The translations under genes were made by a program, and so were the position numbers. 61,274 bases of DNA from CAZNPL01 sp964574815 (GTDB taxonomy: Bacteria > Planctomycetota > Phycisphaerae > UBA1845), in assembly GCA_964574815.1 (NCBI GenBank), contig CAZNPL010000043.1, forward strand, positions 1 to 61,274, given 5' to 3'. Shown here piece by piece: positions 46,262 to 53,181 of the stretch. Position 1 is the stretch's first letter. The number at the start of each line of letters is the position of its first letter. The notes beneath the pieces were generated by a model. It worked only from the letters and a program-made list of their open reading frames with translations. It had not been told where the DNA came from and did not search any database.

Positions 46262-47389
46262 GTGAACGAGCGATCAGAACCTGCCAAGCGCAAGCCGCCG
46301 CGCGCCCTGCATTTATGGGAGATCACCGCGGTGCGCGAGGCACTGTGGCTGGCACTCATTGCCGTGGCGCTCTGGGTGGCCTATGCGCTCCGCGCTCTTC
46401 TCGCCCCGTTTCTCATCGCCTTGGCGCTGGCTTATGTCGCCGACCCCGCGGTCAGCGCACTCAAGCGTCGTGCCCGGGTGCCCCGCGTTGTCACCGCGCT
46501 GTTCCTGCTCTTGCTGCTCGTCACCGCCGTGTCCGTCTTCACGGTCTGGCTGATGCCCAAGCTCCTTCAACAGTTGTCCGAACTCTCCGAGCAACTCCCC
46601 GTTTATTGGGACACGCTTCAGCAGCGATACGCCAGACTCGAAGCCACGCTGGCCGAAACGCCGGACGACGCCGCTCCCGAACTGGGCGCCATCGAGCCGA
46701 CGTCCGTCGTCCGCGGCGCTTTCAGCGGTGCCGGGCCGCTGTTCGGCGTCGTTGGCAGCGCAGTCGGCACCGCAAGCTACCTCGTAGTCGCCGCCATCCT
46801 CCTGCCCATCCTCTTCGTCTTCTTCGCGACTTACTACGATCGCGTCGCCGACCTCTCCCGGTTTTTCCCGGCCACTCGGCGCGACCGCATGTGCGAACTG
46901 CTCGGAAAGGTCGACGCGGCCTTCAGCGGTTACGTGCGCGGACAACTCGTCGTGGCCGTGTTCACCACGATCGGGTTCTGCATCGGTTTCTACCTTGTAG
47001 GCGTCCCCTACTGGTTCGTCGTGGCCTTGATCGGCGGCACACTGAGCCTCGTCCCGTACGGCCAGTGCACAGGATGGCTGCTCGCCATGGGCCTGAAATA
47101 CATCGAAACGCAGGCCGGACCGGCCGACTTCGGATGGTTCAGCGTTTTCATCGCACCCACGCTCGTCTACCTGGTCACCCAGTCCATGGAAAGCTGGGTC
47201 ATCACCCCTCTGGCGCAGGGAGAGGCGACCAACCTCCATCCTGTCGTTGTGCTGGTGGTTCTGATCATTGGCGGCGCGCTTGCGGGAATCGTCGGATTGA
47301 TCCTCGCGGTGCCCGTCACCGCCTCGGCCAGGATGCTCTTTCGAGAGCTTGCCGTCCCGCGGATCGAGCGATGGGCCGACGCTCATTGA
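46262..47389 (+). CDS. AI-2E family (PerM-like) transporter
   Basis: A 375-residue membrane protein with about eight hydrophobic segments: LWLALIAVALWVAYALRALL, FLIALALAYVADPAVSAL, VVTALFLLLLLVTAVSVFTV, then after a soluble loop SYLVVAAILLPILFVFFATY and others. AYVADPAVSALKRR and the PFLIALALAY opening are typical of the AI-2E transporter superfamily, which includes PerM, TqsA and UPF0118. The substrate is unknown; some members are Na+/H+ antiporters. The start is GTG at 46262 with GAAGG 9 nt before it. The C-terminus has ILAVPVTASARMLFRELAVP, a usual family end. Confidence 0.9.
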   Translation: MNERSEPAKRKPPRALHLWEITAVREALWLALIAVALWVAYALRALLAPFLIALALAYVADPAVSALKRRARVPRVVTALFLLLLLVTAVSVFTVWLMPKLLQQLSELSEQLPVYWDTLQQRYARLEATLAETPDDAAPELGAIEPTSVVRGAFSGAGPLFGVVGSAVGTASYLVVAAILLPILFVFFATYYDRVADLSRFFPATRRDRMCELLGKVDAAFSGYVRGQLVVAVFTTIGFCIGFYLVGVPYWFVVALIGGTLSLVPYGQCTGWLLAMGLKYIETQAGPADFGWFSVFIAPTLVYLVTQSMESWVITPLAQGEATNLHPVVVLVVLIIGGALAGIVGLILAVPVTASARMLFRELAVPRIERWADAH

Positions 47390-47452
47390 GAAGAAAACGT
47401 CCAGCCCCGGATATCCCCGGGCGCAGGCAACCATGCAATCTGGAGATGAATC

Positions 47453-47650
47453 ATGTCGAGTACGGAATACCGGAAGCGGCGCCAGGCGCTGAGCGATGAG
47501 TTGGAACGCCTCCGCGCTGAACTCGCCGCCGGGTCGCCCGAGCAGCACGAATCGATCCTCGAAAACATCAAGCGGGTCGAGCACCAGCTCGACGACCTCG
47601 AGGTAGATCAGCGGAATCGATCGAGCATGGACGCCGACAGCGAGGCGTAG
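47453..47650 (+). CDS. Small acidic coiled-coil protein
   Basis: A 65-residue protein, helical and highly charged (YRKRRQALSDELERLRAEL, ESILENIKRVEHQLDDLEV). GGAG lies 8 nt before the ATG. It follows the AI-2E transporter by 63 bp on the same strand. I do not recognise a family. The strong ribosome site and regular heptad pattern argue that it is real. Confidence 0.6.
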   Translation: MSSTEYRKRRQALSDELERLRAELAAGSPEQHESILENIKRVEHQLDDLEVDQRNRSSMDADSEA

Positions 47651-47782
47651 CCCTAGGTAACGTTATTCTTCAAAACGACCGCCCCTTACTGGTATGTAAC
47701 CCCGATTTCACCCGGCTTTCAGTCTCGCCCATCATCATTTTTTTGTATGGCAACCGGTTAACGATCGAAAGGAGACCGGCAG

Positions 47783-48760
47783 ATGAAACGGGGACATTCA
47801 GATTTGTTGAAACGCGACGGTCGGGCGGCGGGTGCCCGTTTGCGGCGGCTGGAACCCGCGGTGCATCTGCCCCCGCCTTCGGCGCTGGGACGGCTCAGCG
47901 AGCAGGATCGTCAGACGCTCGATCGCTGCGTTACGAGAACATCGGAATGCCTCTACGATCCAAGCTTCCGAAACGCTGATTTCCGCAGAATGACTCCCGG
48001 GTCCGCGGTGGCCCACCAGCAGGACGCGAGCGGCGACGAGGCGCTTTCCCGTGCCGAAGAGGCGGCGCTTTTCCTGCGTTTCAACTACTGTCGCCATTGT
48101 GTCATGCGCATCCTGCGGGCGCACAGCAACCGCCGACTGCCGCTTCGCGCCTCCCGCGAACTCATCGCGTGGCAGGGCGCCGCCGAACGCTTCCGCGCCC
48201 GCCTCGTCCGCAACAACATCGCCCTGGTCAAGGCAATGGCCCGGCGCTTCGGCAGCGACCTTGTCGAACCCGCCGAACTCGAAAGCGAGGGCAACCTGAC
48301 GCTTCTCCGCTGCGTGGACAAGTTCGACGTTGCACGCGGGTACAAGTTCAGCACCTACGCCTGCCGGGCGATTCGGTCCAGTTTTTCGTACCGCGCCGCA
48401 TGCCGGGCGCGCGAACGCAAGCTCGCTCCGGTCGCGTACGCCCCATCGTTTGACCCGAACGATCATCTCGAACGGCGTCGCGAAAGGGTCGAACAGGACA
48501 TGGTGGAGGAGCTGGGAGAGATCATCGCGGACAATACCGCTCAGCTCACCCATGCCGAGCAGCGCGTGCTCAAGGCGCGATTTCCTTCAAAGGTGTTCGA
48601 CGGCGGACCGCCCAACAGCAAAGGTTGGACGCTGCAGAGAGTCGGCATCGCGCTCGGGTTCAGCAAGGAAAAAGTCCGTCAGATTCAGTTCCGCGCCCTC
48701 GGAAAACTGCGCGACGTCCTTGACGAACGGCTTGCACACGCCGAAAGAGCGGCCGGCTGA
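47783..48760 (+). CDS. Sigma-70 family RNA polymerase sigma factor
   Basis: A 325-residue sigma factor. Region 2 is ARLVRNNIALVKAMARRFGS, VEPAELESEGNLTLLRCVDK, FDVARGYKFSTYACRAIR. Region 4 is LTHAEQRVLKARF, TLQRVGIALGFSKEKVRQIQ, FRALGKLRDVL. The intervening part is short. The N-terminal 130 residues are variable and Arg-rich, with no region 1.1. It is thus an alternative factor close to the RpoD/RpoH group rather than an ECF type. An AAAGGAGA site lies upstream of the ATG. No anti-sigma gene is adjacent. It may control part of this stress-related neighbourhood, which is an inference from position. Confidence 0.9.
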   Translation: MKRGHSDLLKRDGRAAGARLRRLEPAVHLPPPSALGRLSEQDRQTLDRCVTRTSECLYDPSFRNADFRRMTPGSAVAHQQDASGDEALSRAEEAALFLRFNYCRHCVMRILRAHSNRRLPLRASRELIAWQGAAERFRARLVRNNIALVKAMARRFGSDLVEPAELESEGNLTLLRCVDKFDVARGYKFSTYACRAIRSSFSYRAACRARERKLAPVAYAPSFDPNDHLERRRERVEQDMVEELGEIIADNTAQLTHAEQRVLKARFPSKVFDGGPPNSKGWTLQRVGIALGFSKEKVRQIQFRALGKLRDVLDERLAHAERAAG

Positions 48761-48787
48761 CCGAAGCAATCCCCAACCGCCCGTGCA

Positions 48788-48809
48788 GCGTCACCCCCGT
48801 GGGTGACGC
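48788..48809 (+). terminator. Hairpin 28 bp after the sigma factor gene
   Basis: GCGTCACCC (48788-48796) pairs with GGGTGACGC (48801-48809) around a 4-nt loop. It could terminate the sigma gene, but no T-run follows. A similar sequence (GCGTCAC...GTGACGC) occurs at 33280-33302, so it may instead be a repeat family. Confidence 0.45.
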
Positions 48810-49034
48810 GCCTCTATTGCATGAACCTATCCCGGAACCGGCGACCGGTACCACCAGTCCGGTTCAGGTGGATCGTCCAGTGCACTTCCCCCTTCAAGTG
48901 GCTATGGGGACAGGTTCTAACACTGTTTTCATCAACAAGTAACGCCGCGCTCAGGAGGCACGTCTACGGTGTCAAGGACGCGGCAGGAACCGAAACGAAA
49001 CGGACACATGCACAGAATAAAGGAGAGTACCAAG

Positions 49035-50567
49035 ATGACAACAGCGCAAGCGAAAACCGGAATCGGGCCAGCGCGAGCCGCCGTGATCCTCGCGGCGCTC
49101 CTGCTGGCGGGACCGAGCCTTACCCTGGCCCTCGACAGAAACGTCACGGACGAAAACGTCCGCGACGCCGTCGAGGACGCCATCTTCTTCGACAAGGCCG
49201 TGCAACTCGACCCCATCGACGTCACGTGCGTGGACGGCATCGTGACACTGAGCGGCACCACCGACAACATCCTCGCCAAGAAACGGGCCGCCCGGCTCGC
49301 CGAAACCGTGAAAGGCGTCCGGTCGGTCGTCAACCGGATCTCGGTCAAACCACGCGTCGATCGATCGAGCAGCGCACTCAAGAACGCCGTCGAGGTTGCC
49401 CTGCTCGCCGATCCGGCCGCGGACTCGTACGAGATTACGGTCGAGGCCGATTCCACCGGCCACGTCACGCTCACCGGCACAGTGGAATCCTGGCAGGAGA
49501 AGCAACTGGCCGAAAAGATCGCCATGGGCGTGAGCGGCGTCACCGGCATCACCAATAACATCGAAGTCGAGTACGAGTCCGATCGCGCTGACCACGAAAT
49601 CAAACCCGAGGTCGAAGAGGCGCTCGAGTGGAACGCCCTCGTCGATCATCAGTTCGTCGAAGTCTCCGTCAATGACGGCAAGGTCAAGCTCACAGGAACC
49701 GTCGGCACCGCCGCCGAGAAGCGACAGGCGCGTTACGCGGCATGGGTTGCCGGCGTCGACGAAGTGGACGACTCCGGGCTCAAGGTGCGCAAGTGGGCGC
49801 GCGACGAGGAACGGCGCAACACCACCTACACCGTCAAGCCGGCCAGCGAAATCAAAGACGCGATCAGGGACGCCAACCTGCACGACCCGCGCGTCAAGTC
49901 GTTCAACGTCGATCCGAACGTGAGCGGGAGTGTGGTGACGTTGCGGGGCGTCGTGGACAGCCTGCGGGCCAAACGGGCCGCGGCCCAAAACGCCCGTAAC
50001 ACCGTCGGCGTGTCGCGCGTGAAGAACCGTCTCAAGATTCGCCCGGCAGTCGCCCACACCGACGAGAAGATCGAAAACGACGTGCGCGACGCTCTGCTGC
50101 GCGATCCCTACGTCGACCGATACGAGATCACGGTCAACGCGATCAACGGCACGGTCTACCTCACCGGGTCGGTGGACTCGTACTTCGAGAAGGCCCAGGC
50201 CGAGGACGCCGCGGCCCGCGTCAAAGGCGTCGTCGAAGTGAGCAACGCCCTGACCGTTACCGAAACCCAGCGCCCGATGATCCGCGACCCGTACGTCTAC
50301 GATACGTATACGTACGACTACGATTGGTACGACTACGAACCGGCCAACGCGGTTAAACCCGACAGCCAGATCCGCCAATCGATCGAGGACCAGTTGTGGT
50401 GGAGCCCCTTTGTAGACTCCGACGAGGTGATCGTCACGGTCGAGGACGGCGTGGCCACGCTGACCGGCACAGTCGACAGTTGGTCCGAGTACCGCTCCGC
50501 GACGGAGAACGCGCTGGAGGGCGGCGCGATCGCGGTCGACAACGATCTGGCTGTGATGACGCAGTAG
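49035..50567 (+). CDS. Exported protein with six BON domains
   Basis: A 510-residue protein. It has a signal peptide (GIGPARAAVILAALLLAGPS, then LTLALD) and six BON repeats, each ending in a G-V-x-V-x-N pattern, e.g. VTCVDGIVTLSGTTDN, VTLTGTVESWQEKQLAE, VKLTGTVGTAAEKRQAR, VVTLRGVVDSLRAKRAA, VYLTGSVDSYFEKAQAE, VATLTGTVDSWSEYRSA. A Tyr/Asp-rich linker (YVYDTYTYDYDWYDYE) lies between repeats 5 and 6. BON domains, as in OsmY, bind phospholipid in the periplasm and protect the envelope. E. coli OsmY has only two; six is large. The ATG at 49035 has AGGAGAG upstream; the frame opens earlier at 48969. Confidence 0.9.
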   Translation: MTTAQAKTGIGPARAAVILAALLLAGPSLTLALDRNVTDENVRDAVEDAIFFDKAVQLDPIDVTCVDGIVTLSGTTDNILAKKRAARLAETVKGVRSVVNRISVKPRVDRSSSALKNAVEVALLADPAADSYEITVEADSTGHVTLTGTVESWQEKQLAEKIAMGVSGVTGITNNIEVEYESDRADHEIKPEVEEALEWNALVDHQFVEVSVNDGKVKLTGTVGTAAEKRQARYAAWVAGVDEVDDSGLKVRKWARDEERRNTTYTVKPASEIKDAIRDANLHDPRVKSFNVDPNVSGSVVTLRGVVDSLRAKRAAAQNARNTVGVSRVKNRLKIRPAVAHTDEKIENDVRDALLRDPYVDRYEITVNAINGTVYLTGSVDSYFEKAQAEDAAARVKGVVEVSNALTVTETQRPMIRDPYVYDTYTYDYDWYDYEPANAVKPDSQIRQSIEDQLWWSPFVDSDEVIVTVEDGVATLTGTVDSWSEYRSATENALEGGAIAVDNDLAVMTQ

Positions 50568-50634
50568 GGCATGGGGCCGCTCCAGGGCAGACGTCCATTG
50601 AACGGTGTCCGAACAGCCATGCTTGGTGTGTTAA

Positions 50635-50763
50635 AAGGGTGCCATGGGCAAGCGGAGCCGCCTTTGGCGGCGGAGCTTGCCCGTGCGTTTCCCTCGTTCG
50701 ACAGCGTCATGGGCAACAGGGGGCTTGCCTCCCGGCAAGCCCCCTGTTGCCCATGGCACCCTT
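50635..50763. mobile_element. MITE-like palindromic element
   Basis: Perfect 17-bp terminal inverted repeats AAGGGTGCCATGGGCAA (50635-50651) and TTGCCCATGGCACCCTT (50747-50763). Inside are two hairpins. The first pairs GGGCAAGC 50646-50653 with GCTTGCCC 50675-50682, with an inner 6-bp stem. The second is a perfect 22-bp stem (50708-50729 with 50734-50755) around a TCCC loop. There is no coding capacity. It lies between the convergent BON and TrkA-C genes and may also serve as a terminator. Related pieces occur at 26060-26136 and 59642-59688. Confidence 0.65.
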
Positions 50764-50811
50764 CTCGGCACCCTAAACATGTGCTACCGACGCCGCTCTA
50801 TAATACGAGCG

Positions 50812-51681
50812 TCAGGGGGCTTCGCCGTGCTGCTCTCTGGCGCTCTTTCCCTGCTCTCGGGTGCTTTCTTTTTGCTCGCCGCTTTCTTCTTCGGCCTTGC
50901 GGCGTTTCTCTCTCTCGTTCTGCTCGCGTTCCGTGTCGCGTTCGATTCGGCGCTGCTCGGCCACCGCGTCCAGATGCTCTCTCTGCCCACCGATATGCCC
51001 GACGCGCTGATCGAGAGCGGCGAGGTTCTTCTCGCGCCCGTAGAGCAGCACGGTGTCGCCCGGCCCGATGCGCGTGTTCGCGGTCGGTGCTCCCACGTAC
51101 GGCCCGTCGGTCGGCTGCACGCCCAGGACCAGCACTCCTTCCTCGCGCAGGCGCAACTCCTCCAGCGTGCAGTCCGCCATCCAGTCCTCCGGCTCGACCT
51201 GCAACTCCGTAACGGTGTACTCACCGCTCAGTCGCAGCAGGCTGGCGTAGTCGCGCACGTCGAGGCTGGTCCATCGCGCCAGCGCCCAGCGGATCAGCCG
51301 GGACAGGCGCTGATCCAGCCACTGGCTGTAGGCGGCCGTCCACAGGATCGCGACGCCCCCGATCAGCAACGCGAACCGAAGCAGCCAGGCGCCGGCCCCG
51401 CCATCGTCCTTGTCCACGAACGTCAGAATCATCGAGGAGATGGCCGTGACGATCCCCGCGTTCCCGAGCAGCATCAGCAGCATGAGGATGCGCCGGCGGA
51501 CGGGATGGCCCACCACCTTCTCGGCCTCGTCGGTGGTGAACCCGACGCCGGTGAAGGCGGAGCGCGCCTGGAACCGCGCCGACTCGCGCGAGAGACCGGT
51601 ATGCATAAGCGCTACGGTCGCGATCCGGGTGATGAGGATCGAGACGGTCAGCACGATCAACAAAGAGACGGCCGCGACCAT
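50812..51681 (-). CDS. Membrane protein with TrkA-C (RCK_C) domain
   Basis: A 289-residue protein. The N-terminal 130 residues have three to four hydrophobic segments (AAVSLLIVLTVSILITRIAT, RILMLLMLLGNAGIVTAISS, LLRFALLIGGVAILWTAAYS). Residues of about 160-235 match a TrkA C-terminal domain (WMADCTLEELRLREEGVLVL, NTRIGPGDTVLLYGREKNLA). The last 50 residues are Glu/Arg/Gln-rich and disordered. RCK_C domains bind ligands in K+ channels and transporters, but no pore sequence is seen, so it may be a regulatory or accessory membrane protein. It follows the rhodanese gene by 50 bp on the same strand. Confidence 0.82.
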   Translation of the reverse strand: MVAAVSLLIVLTVSILITRIATVALMHTGLSRESARFQARSAFTGVGFTTDEAEKVVGHPVRRRILMLLMLLGNAGIVTAISSMILTFVDKDDGGAGAWLLRFALLIGGVAILWTAAYSQWLDQRLSRLIRWALARWTSLDVRDYASLLRLSGEYTVTELQVEPEDWMADCTLEELRLREEGVLVLGVQPTDGPYVGAPTANTRIGPGDTVLLYGREKNLAALDQRVGHIGGQREHLDAVAEQRRIERDTEREQNEREKRRKAEEESGEQKESTREQGKSAREQHGEAP

Positions 51682-51731
51682 CGTTCAGTCTTCCCTAAGT
51701 ACTCGGCCAGATACTATGGGAAAAGAACAGC

Positions 51732-52085
51732 CTACGGCAAACCCCCCGGCCTCGTCCCGGCCTGGACGGAACGACCCGATTCCTCCCACGCCCGCATGCC
51801 GCCGGCGTAATGGTAGACTTCGCCGAAACCGGCCGCCTCCAGTTTCGCCGCGGCCTGCTGCGACGCCTCGCACTCCTTACTCGCGCTGTAGACGATGACC
51901 GGCGCATCGGGTCCGGCGGCCGCACTCTCCACCTTTTCCACGAACCGGGGATCGGTTAACGGGATGTTCTGTGAACCGGGTATGTGGCGCTGTCGGAATT
52001 GCTCTTGGGACAGCACGTTGACGATGGGCACCTCGTCGCGGCGACGCTGCATGTCTGCGACGGTCTCCGTGTTGATGGTTTGCAC
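51732..52085 (-). CDS. Rhodanese-like protein lacking the usual catalytic Cys
   Basis: A 117-residue single rhodanese domain: VPIVNVLSQEQFRQRHIPGS, QNIPLT, APVIVYSASKECEASQQAAA, AGFGEVYHYAGGMRAWEESG. The normal loop starts YC; here it is YSASKECEAS, so the first Cys is Ser and only a Cys five residues later remains. It may be inactive or use the displaced Cys. I chose the GTG at 52083-52085 because GGGAG lies 5 nt upstream and it begins the domain; an ATG at 52151 is also in frame. Compare the TGA-containing rhodanese at 25637-25939. Confidence 0.85.
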   Translation of the reverse strand: MQTINTETVADMQRRRDEVPIVNVLSQEQFRQRHIPGSQNIPLTDPRFVEKVESAAAGPDAPVIVYSASKECEASQQAAAKLEAAGFGEVYHYAGGMRAWEESGRSVQAGTRPGGLP

Positions 52086-52508
52086 TACGGCTCCCTCTCT
52101 GCTTCTCGATCCCTTTGCTCCCACAAAAAGGGTAGACGTGCGGAGTGACACCGGCCTGAATCCTCCCTGAAACTCGCGTTATGCACGTCCGCGCAACCGC
52201 CGGCCTGCCCTAGCGGGGCATTTGATAATAGCCCAGCGATTCATCGCTGGGCTATTATCACCGCGTCCCTCCGGGACGCATCGGTGCCGCCGCACGGTAT
52301 TCGCGGCTTGCCCGGCCGTGCACTCGCTCGACTCGTCCAGAAGGTACAAACACTGACAGGAATTGTGCGGGCCCCTCCATGACTGTCGCGGTGGTGATTG
52401 GGTGGACAGTTGCCGGAACCTGTCTCAGTGCCCGGTTGAAGCAGCGAAGGACTGGCGAGTCCGTCCGAGGCGGACGCGTGGCATGCGATAACGGTTCCGG
52501 GTCAGGCT
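52086..52508. other. Gene-free region between rhodanese and response regulator genes
   Basis: A 423-bp region. It contains the two tandem hairpins at 52223-52279. The rest (52281-52508) shows no credible gene or promoter hexamers. Confidence 0.5.
52223..52279. repeat. Tandem perfect hairpins (REP-like)
   Basis: The first hairpin is a 17-bp perfect stem (52223-52239 with 52244-52260, ending in CCCAGCGA/TCGCTGGG) with loop TTCA. Three bases later GCGTCCC (52263-52269) pairs with GGGACGC (52273-52279) around TCC. It is too far from either gene to be a simple terminator and looks like a two-part REP unit. Confidence 0.6.
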
Positions 52509-53153
52509 CTAGGATGACATGTTGTTCCAGAGGGTTGCCTGCTGGCGCAGCTCGGCGATGTTTTCCACTTTCAACTTCGATTTGATGTGCTCGCGATGCG
52601 TCTCGATCGTCTTGGGGCTCAGGCACAACTTCTCGGCGATGTCGCGCGTGCTCAAGCCGCGGCCTAGCATTTCGAAGACTTCGAGCTCCCGGTCGGACAG
52701 GCTCTCGACGCCGGTCGCGTCGCCGGACATGCCGACCCCGAGCCGCATCAGCCGGTCGGCGATCGGCTGGCTCAAAGCGATCTGGCCGCGGGCGACCTTC
52801 CGCACGGCCTCCAGCAGTTCGGCCCCGGGCCGCGACTTGTTGATGTACCCGAGTGCACCGGCGCGGAGTGCACGCTCGGCGAACACCGCATCATCGTGCA
52901 TCGACACGAACAGGACGCGCAGCCCCTCGCACACCGTCATCAGCCGCTTGGCCAGTTCCAGGCCGCTCCCGCTGGGCAGTGAAATGTCCACGAGCGCGAG
53001 ATCGGGCTTCGTCTTGCGCGCCTGGTCGATCGCTTCCCCCGCGTCGGCGGCCTCGCCGCAGACTTCCAGGTCGGGCTCGGCCGCCAGCGTCTCCCGCAGG
53101 CCTCGACGGATGAGCGGATGATCGTCGACGATCAGAACCCGCAGATTTGTCAT
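52509..53153 (-). CDS. NarL/DevR-type response regulator
   Basis: A 214-residue regulator. The receiver has VLIVDDHPLIRRGL, phospho-acceptor Asp56 in LALVDISLPSGSGLE, VLFVSMHDDAVFAE and ALGYINKSRPGAELLEAV. The LuxR-type HTH has LSDRELEVFEMLGRGLSTRD, IAEKLCLSPKTIETHREHIK. GGGAGGGTG precedes the ATG at 53151-53153. The gene lies 28 bp after the histidine kinase gene and is clearly its partner. The length and layout are close to NarL and DevR/DosR. The frame extends upstream, but that part is antisense noise inside the kinase gene. Confidence 0.94.
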   Translation of the reverse strand: MTNLRVLIVDDHPLIRRGLRETLAAEPDLEVCGEAADAGEAIDQARKTKPDLALVDISLPSGSGLELAKRLMTVCEGLRVLFVSMHDDAVFAERALRAGALGYINKSRPGAELLEAVRKVARGQIALSQPIADRLMRLGVGMSGDATGVESLSDRELEVFEMLGRGLSTRDIAEKLCLSPKTIETHREHIKSKLKVENIAELRQQATLWNNMSS

Positions 53154-53181
53154 ACTATTCACCCTCCCAATGACTAACGCG

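Noticed and set aside
46108..47499. A 463-residue open frame on the + strand
   Set aside because: It is Arg/His/Pro-rich and lies in another frame of the AI-2E transporter gene, which has clear membrane segments and a family signature.
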